Source of the DNA: Streptomyces sparsogenes
GTDB taxonomy: Bacteria; Actinomycetota; Actinomycetes; Streptomycetales; Streptomycetaceae
Assembly (NCBI RefSeq): GCF_001704635.1
Contig: NZ_MAXF01000039.1
Coordinates: forward strand, 1 to 44,096
DNA: 44,096 nucleotides
Direction of reading: 5' to 3'
Part shown: piece after piece, positions 33,508 through 40,814 of the stretch
Numbering within the stretch: the first letter of the stretch is position 1
Layout: every line of letters starts with the position of its first letter
The notes under the pieces: generated by a model
What the model was told of the DNA's origin: nothing
The model's input: the letters and a program-made list of their open reading frames with translations, nothing else
The model's database searches: none
Program-made: the position numbers and the translations under genes

Positions 33508-34717
33508 TCTTGGCGAGCGTCTCCTCGTCACCGCTCCCGGCGGCGACCACGCCCCGGTCGATCCACTCTGCCACGGTGGCCATGTGCTCGGTGCGCAGGC
33601 CGCGCGAGGTCAGGGAGGGGGTGCCGATCCGGATGCCGGAGGGGTCGAACGGCTTGCGCGGGTCGAAGGGCACGGTGTTGTAGTTCACCACGATCCCGGC
33701 CCGGTCCAGCGCCTTGGCGGCGACCTTGCCCGGCACGTCCTTGGGCGTGAGGTCCATGAGGATCAGATGGTTGTCGGTCCCGCCGGAGACCAGGTCGAAG
33801 CCGCGCGCGAGCAGCGCTTCGGCGAGCGCCCGGGCGTTGGCGACCACGGCGTGGGCGTAGTCGCGGAAAGCCGGCTGGGCGGCCTCGTGCAGGGCCACGG
33901 CGATCCCCGCCGTGGTCTGGTTGTGCGGGCCGCCCTGCAGCCCGGGGAAGACGGCCTTGTCGATCGCCTTCGCATGGGCCTCGCGCGACATCAGCATCGC
34001 GCCGCGCGGGCCGCGCAGCGTCTTGTGGGTGGTCGTGGAGACCACATCGACATGCGGCACCGGGGAGGGGTGGGCACCACCCGCGACCAGCCCGGCGATG
34101 TGCGCGATATCGGCGACCAGCACCGCGTCCACCTCCCGGGCGATCTCCGCGAAGGCGGCGAAGTCGATGGTCCGGGGCACCGCCGTCCCACCACAGAAGA
34201 TCACCTTGGGCCGCTCCTTGCGGGCCAGGTCGCGCACCTCGTCGAAGTCGATCAGCCCGGTGTCCTGACGCACCCCGTACTGCACCCCACGGAACCACTT
34301 ACCGGTGGCCGAGACCCCCCACCCATGGGTGAGGTGGCCCCCCATGGGCAGCGCCATGCCCATGACCGTGTCCCCGGGCTCGGTGAACGCGAGATACACG
34401 GCCAGGTTGGCGGGCGACCCGGAGTACGGCTGCACATTGGCGTGCTCGGCCCCGAACACGGCCCTCGCGCGGTCCACCGCCAGGGTCTCCACCTGGTCGA
34501 TGACCTGCTGCCCCTCGTAGTAGCGGCGCCCCGGGTAGCCCTCGCTGTACTTGTTCTGCAGCACGGTCCCGGACGCCTCCAGGACGGCGCTGGACACGTA
34601 GTTCTCGCTGGGGATCATGCGCAGGGTCTCCGCCTGCAGCATTTCCTCCGCGCCGACCAGCGCGGCAAGCTCCGGGTCGGCCGCGCTCAGCGCGGGATGA
34701 GAGAGGGGCAGACTCAT
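33446..34717 (-). CDS. glyA: Serine hydroxymethyltransferase
   Basis: 423 aa, ATG 34717, RBS GGAGG six bases upstream. PLP enzyme that converts serine and tetrahydrofolate to glycine and methylene-THF. The PLP lysine is in VVSTTTHKTLRGPRGAMLM; other motifs are IPSENYVSSAVLEASGTVLQNKYSEGYPGRRYYEGQ, VQPYSGSPANLAVYLAFTEPGDTVMGM, LPMGGHLTHG, DIAHIAGLVAGG and FPGLQGGPHNQTTAGIAVAL. Full length for the family. It is controlled by an upstream ZTP riboswitch, which ties it to folate status. Confidence 0.97.
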   Translation of the reverse strand: MSLPLSHPALSAADPELAALVGAEEMLQAETLRMIPSENYVSSAVLEASGTVLQNKYSEGYPGRRYYEGQQVIDQVETLAVDRARAVFGAEHANVQPYSGSPANLAVYLAFTEPGDTVMGMALPMGGHLTHGWGVSATGKWFRGVQYGVRQDTGLIDFDEVRDLARKERPKVIFCGGTAVPRTIDFAAFAEIAREVDAVLVADIAHIAGLVAGGAHPSPVPHVDVVSTTTHKTLRGPRGAMLMSREAHAKAIDKAVFPGLQGGPHNQTTAGIAVALHEAAQPAFRDYAHAVVANARALAEALLARGFDLVSGGTDNHLILMDLTPKDVPGKVAAKALDRAGIVVNYNTVPFDPRKPFDPSGIRIGTPSLTSRGLRTEHMATVAEWIDRGVVAAGSGDEETLAKIRGEVAELMAAYPAPGLPTD

Positions 34718-34761
34718 GGTGTTCCTCCGGGCGATCGGTCAATGAATCCGGTCGTGGTCCC

Positions 34762-34851
34762 GGGGTGCCCAGGCGGGCGGCACCTCGTGATGACTGCACC
34801 GCGCGCCGCTTCCTCGTGGTCGCTTCCACGTTCGCCAGTCACGGCGCGCGC
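34762..34851 (-). promoter_or_regulatory. ZTP (pfl) riboswitch in the glyA leader
   Basis: On the minus strand a P1 stem GCGCGCC/GGCGCGC encloses GTGACTGGCGAACGTGG, the 5' pfl signature, and a hairpin CGTGG-AAGCGA-CCACG followed by AGGAAGC. After a linker comes the 3' signature CCGCCCGCCTGGGCA (34766-34780), able to close a pseudoknot with the 5' part. The pfl motif is known upstream of glyA and purine/one-carbon genes and senses ZTP/ZMP, the alarm signal for low 10-formyl-THF. It ends 44 bp before the glyA start, so it may act on transcription termination or translation. Confidence 0.93.
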
Positions 34852-34856
34852 TCACC

Positions 34857-34885
34857 ACTCTAGCTAGGGCCTGTCGTTTGGATCA
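34857..34885 (-). promoter_or_regulatory. glyA promoter, -10 outside and -35 inside a MITE end
   Basis: TAGAGT on the minus strand (34862-34857) is a good -10 whose start point, about 34850, falls at the first base of the riboswitch. With a 17-bp spacer the -35 would be TGATCC (34885-34880), which lies within the MITE terminal repeat that begins at 34867. The native -35 was therefore displaced. Confidence 0.6.
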
Positions 34886-35000
34886 TCCCGGCGTCGCGGG
34901 GTCTGGCACGCGCATCTGCCGCGTTGTCGTCGGTTGCCAACTTCCCCAAGCTTATCGAGCAGTGGGCACCCCCACCGCGTTGGTGCCCTCCTCCCCCTAG
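34867..35000. mobile_element. Left half of a MITE split by insertion
   Basis: The terminal repeat GGGCCTGTCGTTTGGATCA at 34867-34885 has its exact inverted partner at 40715-40733. The inner parts also pair: GCGGGGTCTGG occurs here (34896-34906) and, inverted, at 40669-40679. This half ends in CTAG at 34997-35000, next to an IS end. A TA lies at 34865-34866. Together with 40655-40733 it makes an original element of about 213 bp. Confidence 0.82.
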
Positions 35001-35966
35001 ATGAGTGAGTCCGATGTTCTCAGTGGTCGTAGGCGATCAGGGATCGTTTGATCTTGGCGCCGGTGGTCCAGTTGTGCCAGATGCCGGCTGCCAGGGCGAG
35101 GAGTCGTTGTCCGGTGCGGGCGAAGACTCCGGCCGGTGTTCTGCCGCCGTGCTGTTCCAGGCTGAGCTGGCCCTTGAGGGTGTCGATGACGGCCTCGATC
35201 CACTGGCGGACACGGACGATCTTCCCGTGCCGGACGGGCTCGTCCTTGCGGTCCGGCCGCACCAGGTGAACACCGAGCCGTTCCGTCAGGAACGCCTCGA
35301 ACTCCTTCCCGGCGAAGCCCTTGTCGGCCAGGATCACCTGCCCGGCCCGGACGAGGCGGTGGTCGCGTTCCAGCAGCGCGGCCATCACCTCCCGTTCCCC
35401 GAGTTTCGGATTGGCCAGGCACCAGGTGACGGGCATGCCCTCGGCGGTGGTGACCAGGTAGAGCCGGAAGCCCCAGAAGAAGCGGGAGTGGCTGCGGCAG
35501 TAGCCGTATCCGCAGTGTCCGGCCAGGCCGGAGCGTTTGACGGTCTCCCGGGAGGCCGCGCAGGGCAGTGGGGTGGAGTCGATCAGCCGCAGGGCATCGT
35601 GCCAGGTGGGCACCTGCCGGGCCAGGGCCTCGATCACATGGCTGATCAGCGGTCCGGCGGCGTTGAGGCGCTTGTTGTAGGCGGACTGCTGGGGCAGGTA
35701 GCGGAAAAGGTGCCCCAGCCGGGCGTGAGCGAAGCGGATCCAGTGCCTGGCCGAGGGGAAGCCGAGCAGAACCTGGGCGACCGCGAGGCACAGCAGTTCG
35801 GCGTCCGTCAGTTTCGGGGGTCGCCCGATCCGACGACGGGGGGCCACATGGTCGTCGATGAACACGTACAGTGCCGCCAGAAGGGCGTCCAGGCTGGTAG
35901 TCACACACGAGCCAACGGGCGCCCTTCGCCATGGTTGCGGCCAGCACAAACATCGGACTCACTCAT
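35001..35966 (-). mobile_element. IS982-family insertion sequence, intact copy
   Basis: Inverted ends ATGAGTGAGTCCGATGTT at 35001-35018 and its complement at 35949-35966, with CTAG on both sides (34997-35000, 35967-35970). CTAG is its own complement, so it may be a target duplication or the outer four bases of the inverted repeat. Length 966 bp with one transposase gene nearly filling it. Orientation is minus, the same as the truncated copy at 38113. Confidence 0.88.
35020..35904 (-). CDS. IS982-family transposase
   Basis: 294 aa from GTG 35904; the frame is open from TTG 35949, but the second copy also starts at this GTG. DDE transposase: first Asp in LRLIDSTPLPCAASRETVKRS, then YGYCRSHSRFFWGFRLYLVTTAEGMPVTWCLANPK, second Asp in GQVILADKGFAGKEFEAF, Glu in RVRQWIEAVIDTLKGQLSLEQHGGRTPAGVF, and the family tail ALAAGIWHNWTTGAKIKRSLIAYDH. 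N-terminal region (IDDHVAPRRRIGRPPKLTDAELLCLAVAQVLLGF) is typical. All catalytic residues are present, so it is probably active. Confidence 0.92.
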   Translation of the reverse strand: MTTSLDALLAALYVFIDDHVAPRRRIGRPPKLTDAELLCLAVAQVLLGFPSARHWIRFAHARLGHLFRYLPQQSAYNKRLNAAGPLISHVIEALARQVPTWHDALRLIDSTPLPCAASRETVKRSGLAGHCGYGYCRSHSRFFWGFRLYLVTTAEGMPVTWCLANPKLGEREVMAALLERDHRLVRAGQVILADKGFAGKEFEAFLTERLGVHLVRPDRKDEPVRHGKIVRVRQWIEAVIDTLKGQLSLEQHGGRTPAGVFARTGQRLLALAAGIWHNWTTGAKIKRSLIAYDH

Positions 35967-36059
35967 CTAGTTGGCGGAAGGCGGGTTGACGGACGGTGGC
36001 AGCGCCGGGAGGTCGGCCGGTGCCAGGAGCCCGGGGAGCCCGGGGAGCCCGGACCGGCA

Positions 36060-36352
36060 TGCGGAGGACGACGGTCGGAACCGCCGGCGGGATCACCCTC
36101 GGCCTGACCGCCAGCATCGGCGGCCTGGCCAGCCCCGGCGTCGGCGCTCTCGCCGACGCCACGTCCCTGCGGAGCGCCTTGGCGCCTCTCGCCCTGATGC
36201 CCATGCTGAGCCGGGGCTGCTGTTCCACCCTGCCCGAACCGGGCGTGCCGCAGCCGCCGGCGGCTGCGCCTGAGAAGGGAGACGGCACCGGTGCCGCCCT
36301 CTCCGCGAACGCCACCCTCACACCGGAGCCGAACCGGCTGCCACGCCGATGA
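36060..36352 (+). pseudogene. C-terminal fragment of an MFS transporter
   Basis: The frame reads RRTTVGTAGGITLGLTASIGGLASPGVGALADATSLRSALAPLALMPML and ends TLPEPGVPQPPAAAPEKG. This is the last two helices and tail of an MFS drug/sugar transporter, where VGTASGVTLGL..SIGG..SP..GALADATSLR..L is typical. The rest of the gene is missing; the fragment begins about 95 bp from the IS982 end at 35970. It was probably cut by an IS-mediated deletion. Confidence 0.7.
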
Positions 36353-36566
36353 CTCCGGGCCGGTCTCCGGTCTGCTCGTTGTCTACGTGCAGGATCAGCA
36401 GCCTTTGTGCACGTGGTGGTGTACACCGGCGGGCACCGCACACGCGTCGTGGTCACGCGGCAGCCCCGGATGCCCACCGCGCTGTGCGGCAGTCCGTACC
36501 CGGGGAGTCCGGGTATCGGCAGAACGACCGATGTGCCGACAAGATCGTGGACCCTACGTTGGCCGC
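36353..36566. other. Spacer between MFS remnant and GNAT gene
   Basis: No gene is supported. The right end holds a possible leaderless promoter for the GNAT gene: TACGTT at 36555-36560, six bases before the ATG, with TGTGCC 17 bp upstream as a weak -35. GGGGAGTCCGGGT-type short repeats lie near 36500. Nothing else is seen. Confidence 0.4.
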
Positions 36567-37172
36567 ATGCAGTCACTGAACACACCCAAGCCGATCGAGA
36601 CCGACGACGCTCTCGACGTCACCCGCATCCTGGCCCGCGCTTTCGGGGACGACCCGATGATGCTCTGGCTCTTCCCTGACGAAGACGGGCGTGAAGGCCG
36701 CCTCGCCCAGTGGTTCGACGTCATGCTCACGCACAAGTACGGCCCCCTTGGCCACTGTGAACGCACCACCGGAGCAGCGGCCTTCTGGACCCCGCCCGGC
36801 ACGGTCGAGCAGCACCCGGACGAGGAGACGCTGGCCCGCATCAGCGATCTGCTGGGCGAGCAGATGGCCCGGCTGGGGGAAATGCTGGAGCTGGTCGGCG
36901 CGGCAGCCCCCCAAGAACCCCACTGGTACCTGGCGGTGCTCGGCGCCGACCCGGCGACCCAAGGCAACGGCCACGGCGCCGCCCTGCTGCTCTCGGGCCT
37001 GGCCAAGGCCGACGCGGCCGGACTGCCCACACACCTGGAATCGTCGAAGCAGGACAACATCGGCTTCTACGAGCGCTTCGGGTTCACCGTGCGGGACGAG
37101 ATCCACGTGCCCGGCGGCGGTCCGACGCTCTGGTCGATGTGGCGAGAGGCACGCGGAGACGTCCGCGGGTAG
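36567..37172 (+). CDS. GNAT N-acetyltransferase, puromycin-acetyltransferase-like architecture
   Basis: 201 aa from ATG 36567. It follows the layout of Pac-type GNATs: DALDVTRILARAFGDDPMMLWLFPDEDGREGRLAQWFDVML, an AAAFWTPPGTVE strand, a helical insert, then EPHWYLAVLGADPATQGNGHGAALL (acetyl-CoA motif QGNGHG) and THLESSKQDNIGFYERFGFTVRDEIHVPGGGPTLWSMWRE. Such enzymes acetylate small amines, including antibiotics. The gene is cargo between two IS982 copies, so transfer is likely. Substrate unknown; no resistance is claimed. Confidence 0.87.
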   Translation: MQSLNTPKPIETDDALDVTRILARAFGDDPMMLWLFPDEDGREGRLAQWFDVMLTHKYGPLGHCERTTGAAAFWTPPGTVEQHPDEETLARISDLLGEQMARLGEMLELVGAAAPQEPHWYLAVLGADPATQGNGHGAALLLSGLAKADAAGLPTHLESSKQDNIGFYERFGFTVRDEIHVPGGGPTLWSMWREARGDVRG

Positions 37173-37272
37173 CCCTCTGTCCTACCCGCTCGGACCCGGA
37201 CGGGCCGGTGGTGTGGCTGATTCCCAGCGGCTCGGGTCCCCGCCTCGTCCCTGCCGGTCGGCTCTTGGCGCC

Positions 37273-37650
37273 ATGGAGATCAGAACGGGCAGGCGGAGCG
37301 ACGCCGCGCAGGTTGCGGCACTGCATGCCGAGAGTTGGCGTACGGCCTACGCGGGAATCATGAGTGCGGGTGAAATGGCGGGCTTCGCTTATCTGATGCC
37401 GCGGCCTGACGGGCGCCTGCTGTTGGACAACCTGCACGCCAGGCGGGGCAGGACCGGAACCGGAATCGGCGGCCGGCTCCTGCGGCATGCCTTCACCTGG
37501 GCTGCCGAGGAACACCCTGGCAAGGCGGTCTATCTGGAGGTGCTGCGCGCCAATACGCCCGCCATCGCCTTCTACGAGCGGCACGGTGCCCTCCGTACCG
37601 ACGAACGTGTCTGCCGGTTCGAACAGGGCTTTGAACTGCCCGAGCTTTAG
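37273..37650 (+). CDS. GNAT acetyltransferase with an internal deletion
   Basis: 125 aa from ATG 37273, only a weak RBS. The start MEIRTGRRSDAAQVAALHAESWRTAYAGIM is a usual GNAT N-terminus, and the end is AGFAYLMPRPDGRLLLDNLHARRGRTGTGIGGRLLRHAFTWAAEEHPGKAVYLEVLRANTPAIAFYERHGALRTDERVCRFEQGFELPEL with motif RTGTGIGG. Between them related proteins, as I recall, have about 40 more residues (PAxYL...W..RL...LVAEDGG), where this one has only SAGEM. The loss is in frame and removes part of the central sheet, so activity is doubtful. Same strand as the preceding GNAT gene, 100 bp downstream. Confidence 0.65.
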   Translation: MEIRTGRRSDAAQVAALHAESWRTAYAGIMSAGEMAGFAYLMPRPDGRLLLDNLHARRGRTGTGIGGRLLRHAFTWAAEEHPGKAVYLEVLRANTPAIAFYERHGALRTDERVCRFEQGFELPEL

Positions 37651-38112
37651 TACACCTGGCCCCTCGCCTCGCCTTCGTAGGCGCGGGGGCTCGGCCTCCT
37701 GCCGAGGCGCGGGCAATCCCTTCCCGAGGATCCGTTGTGACGGGATCCCGGCGGAGTGGGTCGCCGTCACGAACCCGGCGATCCCGGCAGGGGATCGCTC
37801 GCTCCTTGGCTGCCTGAGACTGCGACAGACCGAACTCGCGTGACCGACCGGCAGGTCGTCGACGGGACGGCCGCAGATTCGTCCCGGGATGCCGTGGCGC
37901 GACCAGCCGGAACGCCATGGATCGTGGAGCAGGACTTCGTCGCACGCGCCGCCACGCGCTGACCGCTGTCCTCGGCCGCGCGCTCCGGCCAGGTCCAGGT
38001 CCAGGCCCAAGCACAGGTGGATGCGGCTGGGGCCACCCGAGCGCCAGGCACGGTCCTGTGCGCACCTGGCCATCTCGGGCATTCACGGGCCCGGCCCAGA
38101 CCGAACGGTCCC
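37651..38112. other. Non-coding spacer between GNAT gene and truncated IS982 copy
   Basis: I find no supported gene in these 462 bp. It includes short inverted repeats near the GNAT end (GCCTCGCCTTCGTAGGCG region, GGCTCGGCCTCCTGCCGAGGCGCGGG at 37685-37715) and CAGGTCCAGGTCCAGG at 37997-38012. The IS982 similarity begins at about 38113, so the left end of that element was lost here. Confidence 0.5.
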
Positions 38113-38868
38113 GGGCCGTTCGAGGCTGAGCTGGCCTTTGAGGGTGTCGATGACGGCCTCGATCCACTGGCGGACCCGGGCGATCTTTCCGTGTCGGACC
38201 GGCTCGTCCTTGCGGTCCGGCCGCACGAGGTGGGCGCCGAGGCGCTCGCTGACGAAGGTCTCGAACTCCTCCCCGGCGAAGCCCTTGTCGGCGAGGATCA
38301 CCTGGCCTTGGCGGACGAGGTGGTGGTCGCGTTCCAGCAGCGCGACCATCACCTCCCGCTCGCCGATCTTGGGGTTGGCCAGGCACCAGGTGACGGGCAT
38401 GCCCTCGGCGGTAGTGACCAGGTAGAGGCGATAGCCCCAGAAGAAGCGGGAGTGACTGCGGCAGTAGCCGTAGCCGCAGTGTCCTGCCAGGCCGGAGCGT
38501 TTGACGGTCTCGCGGGAGGCCGCGCAGGGCAGCGGGGTGGAGTCGATCAGCCGCAGGTCGTCGTTCCAGGTCGGCACCTGCCGGGCCAGCGCCTCGATCA
38601 CGCGGCAGATCAGCGGCCCGGCGGCATTCAGACGCTTGTTGTAGGCGGACTGTTGGGGCAGGTAGCGGAAGAGGTGGCCAAGGCGTGCGTGGGCGAAGCG
38701 GATCCAGTGCCGGGCTGAGGAAAAGCCGAGTAGGACCTGGGCGACGGCCAGGCACAGCAGTTCGGCGTCCGTCAGTTTCGGGAGTCGCCCGATCCGGCGA
38801 CAAGGCGCCACATGGTCGTCGATGAACACGTACAGTGCCGCCAGAAGGGCGTCCAGGTTTGTCTTCAC
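38083..38868 (-). pseudogene. IS982 transposase, C-terminally truncated
   Basis: Starts at GTG 38868 (MKTNLDALLAALYVFID) and matches the transposase at 35020-35904 with about 18 substitutions over some 245 residues. All three DDE residues remain, but after KGQLSLE the copy switches to RPGTVRSGPGP and the last about 43 residues, including the IWHNWTTGAKIKRSL tail, are gone. It is probably inactive, though it could inhibit the intact transposase if made. Confidence 0.85.
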
Positions 38869-38930
38869 ACACTGACCAACGGGCGCCCTTCGCCATGGTC
38901 GCGACCAGCACGGACATTGGACTCATTCAT
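38113..38930 (-). mobile_element. IS982-family insertion sequence, left end deleted
   Basis: Similarity to the intact copy runs from about 38113 to the right end. That end is GACATTGGACTCATTCAT (38913-38930), a variant of the intact copy's repeat, followed by CTAG at 38931-38934 where an IS1182-type element begins. The left inverted repeat is missing. The sequence divergence shows that this is not a very recent duplicate of the first copy. Confidence 0.85.
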
Positions 38931-38934
38931 CTAG

Positions 38935-40650
38935 AAGGCTCATGAAGATCTTGAAGAGGGGGCCATCCGGCCGGAGGCCGGGTGGCCCCCTCTTGGCTAT
39001 GGGGTGGCTGGGGTGAGGTGCCAGGTGCCGCTGGTTCGGGTGAGTCCGAGGTTGATCAGCCGGCGGAGGTTGAGGGCGGCGGCGCGGTGGTGGAGCCAGA
39101 TGTTGTTGGCGATGACGCCGCGGTAGCGGACTCGACGGTTTCCCTTGGCGACCAGCCAGGCGATGGCGCGTTCGACCGGGGGCCGCCATCTGCGGTATTC
39201 GTCCTGCCAGGCGGGGTCGGTGGCCGCCTGGTGGCGGGCCGCGGACAGCAGTTCGCGCTGGGGGTGGACGTTGAGGGTGCGCCCGGTCTTGGACCTGGTG
39301 CAGCGCCCGCGCAGGGGACAGTTGGTGCACAGGTGCTTGAACTGAGCGGTGCGGGCACCGTCGGCTTTGACCTGTCCGAGGTTGGCGGTGTGTCCGGCCG
39401 GGCAGGTCGCGGTGCCGGCCGCCAGGTCGATGTGGAAGTCGTCGATGGTGAAACCGCCGGGGACGGCCTGCCGCAGCGGCGGCGGCTTGATGACCGGGGT
39501 ATGGCCGTCGGCCTGCAGGTGTGCACGCAGGTCGCCGGTGCCGTAGGCGGAATCGCCGAGCACGGTTAACCGCGTGTCCGGTTCCTCGTCGGCGAGCAGG
39601 CGGGTGGCGACGGCGGCCTCGTGGTTGTCGGAGCCGTGGCCGCTGGTGAGCGCGACGGCGGTGAACAGCCCGGTCTCCGGCTCGAAGGACGCATGTCCTT
39701 TGAAGCCGTCCTGGTGGCGGGTGCGGTTTTTGTGGATGTGGCGTGCGTCCGCATCGACGGTGGACACGGTCCGGTCCGCGACTGTGCGCCGGGCGATGCG
39801 CCAGCGTCCGTCACGCCCGTCGGAGTCTTCGGCCGGCTCCACGTCCTGGCCCGCGACCAGGGCCAGCAGGCCCACCGCGTTCGCCGCCTTCTCGCCGAGT
39901 TCCCGCTCGGGCAGGTGTCCGAGCAGGTTGATCGCGTCGGTGACCAGCGCGTCGATCAGCGTGGCGCGTGCTTGCTCGTCGGCCCAGGCGATCCTCGGCT
40001 TGCCCGGGTCGGTGTAGTCGTGCGCGCGGCACCACTGCGCCGCCGTCTCCTCGCCTCCGGGGACCTCGCGGATCACCCGGCGGATCGCGGAGATGATCTG
40101 GGTGACGGTGTCCTGGGTGGCCACCGCGTCATCGAGGACGGTGGAGTCCAGTGCCCGGCGGTGCTTGCCCTTGAGGACACCGGTGGCCTTCACGACTTCA
40201 CGCACGGCCTCAAAGACCCGGTTCGGGCGGGTGGAACGGCCCAGACGACGGCGGAAGTAGGCCAGGAGCGACGGGTCGAAGGCCATGTCGTTGAGGCCCA
40301 GCCCGCAGGCGGCCTTCCACCGCAGGTCGCAGCGCAGTTCCTGGACCGTCTCGAAGTCCGATAGCCCGTGCAGGGCCTGCAGGGTGATCGCAGCGGCCAG
40401 GATCTGCGGGGGCATGCTCGGCCGCCCGTTCGCCGATGGATACATGTCCGCGAACATCTCCACCGGAAACAGCGCACCACGATGCTCGGCCAGGAACGCG
40501 AACACACTCCCCGCCGGAATCAACTCCCGGCAGGTCTCCCACACATCCGGCCCGACCGTCTCTCCGGACCATTCACCCATCACCACAACAACGAGTCTGG
40601 CCCCGCCGCTCACACGGCGGGGCCAGAACCCCAAGATCTTCATGAATCTT
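38935..40650 (-). mobile_element. IS1182-family insertion sequence, intact
   Basis: Inverted ends AAGGCTCATGAAGATCTTG (38935-38953) and, inverted, AAGATTCATGAAGATCTTG (40632-40650) match at 17 of 19 positions. CTAG flanks both ends (38931-38934, 40651-40654). Length 1716 bp. A 12-bp hairpin lies just inside each end: 38954-38965 with 38983-38994, and 40597-40608 with 40615-40626; these would stop transcripts entering or leaving. Confidence 0.9.
38997..40580 (-). CDS. IS1182-family transposase
   Basis: 527 aa from ATG 40580. N-terminal region: VWETCRELIPAGSVFAFLAEHRGALFPVEMFADMYPSANGRPSMPPQILAAAITLQALHGLSDFETVQELRCDLRWKAACGLGLND, typical of IS1182. DDE core: Asp in RRALDSTVLDDAV, Asp in LTVLGDSAYGTGDLRAHLQ, Glu in RWRPPVERAIAWLVAKGNRRVRYRGV. 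A cysteine cluster CPAGHTANLG..FKHLCTNCPLRGRCT lies before the Glu, as in the family. Length is normal and no frameshift is seen, so it may be active. Confidence 0.95.
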   Translation of the reverse strand: MGEWSGETVGPDVWETCRELIPAGSVFAFLAEHRGALFPVEMFADMYPSANGRPSMPPQILAAAITLQALHGLSDFETVQELRCDLRWKAACGLGLNDMAFDPSLLAYFRRRLGRSTRPNRVFEAVREVVKATGVLKGKHRRALDSTVLDDAVATQDTVTQIISAIRRVIREVPGGEETAAQWCRAHDYTDPGKPRIAWADEQARATLIDALVTDAINLLGHLPERELGEKAANAVGLLALVAGQDVEPAEDSDGRDGRWRIARRTVADRTVSTVDADARHIHKNRTRHQDGFKGHASFEPETGLFTAVALTSGHGSDNHEAAVATRLLADEEPDTRLTVLGDSAYGTGDLRAHLQADGHTPVIKPPPLRQAVPGGFTIDDFHIDLAAGTATCPAGHTANLGQVKADGARTAQFKHLCTNCPLRGRCTRSKTGRTLNVHPQRELLSAARHQAATDPAWQDEYRRWRPPVERAIAWLVAKGNRRVRYRGVIANNIWLHHRAAALNLRRLINLGLTRTSGTWHLTPATP

Positions 40651-40654
40651 CTAG

Positions 40655-40733
40655 CAGCTGCACGCACCAGACCCCGCTCGGGTCGGCCGAGATGCACCGC
40701 AGCTCGCAGCCGGCGTGATCCAAACGACAGGCC
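40655..40733. mobile_element. Right half of the split MITE
   Basis: After CTAG (40651-40654) the sequence CAGCTGCACGCACCAGACCCCGC pairs with the left half, and the element ends TGATCCAAACGACAGGCCC at 40715-40733, the exact complement of the left terminus at 34867. The outer flank is CA rather than TA. Confidence 0.82.
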
Positions 40734-40814
40734 CCAGTCGTGGCGTGGTCTCGCCCCACCCGAGCGTCGGGCGCGACGGGGGCCTTCCGGCCGGGTGAGG
40801 CGGTTCTCGGCGTG

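Noticed and set aside
34997..35962. 321-aa minus-strand frame over the whole IS982 element, as a possible frameshifted OrfAB
   Set aside because: All catalytic motifs are in the single 35020-35904 frame, so no frameshift is needed; the other frame has no transposase motifs.
36567..37650. The two GNAT genes as one frameshifted fusion
   Set aside because: Each has its own N-terminal GNAT segment and its own acetyl-CoA motif, with a 100-bp gap between them.
37651..38112. Short frames (for example 37756-37962, 37767-38051) as genes
   Set aside because: No RBS, no known domain and mixed composition; more likely debris between mobile elements.
37493..38926. 477-aa minus-strand frame spanning IS982 copy 2 and its left flank
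   Set aside because: Offset frame of the truncated transposase; the true frame is 38083-38868, matched by the intact copy.
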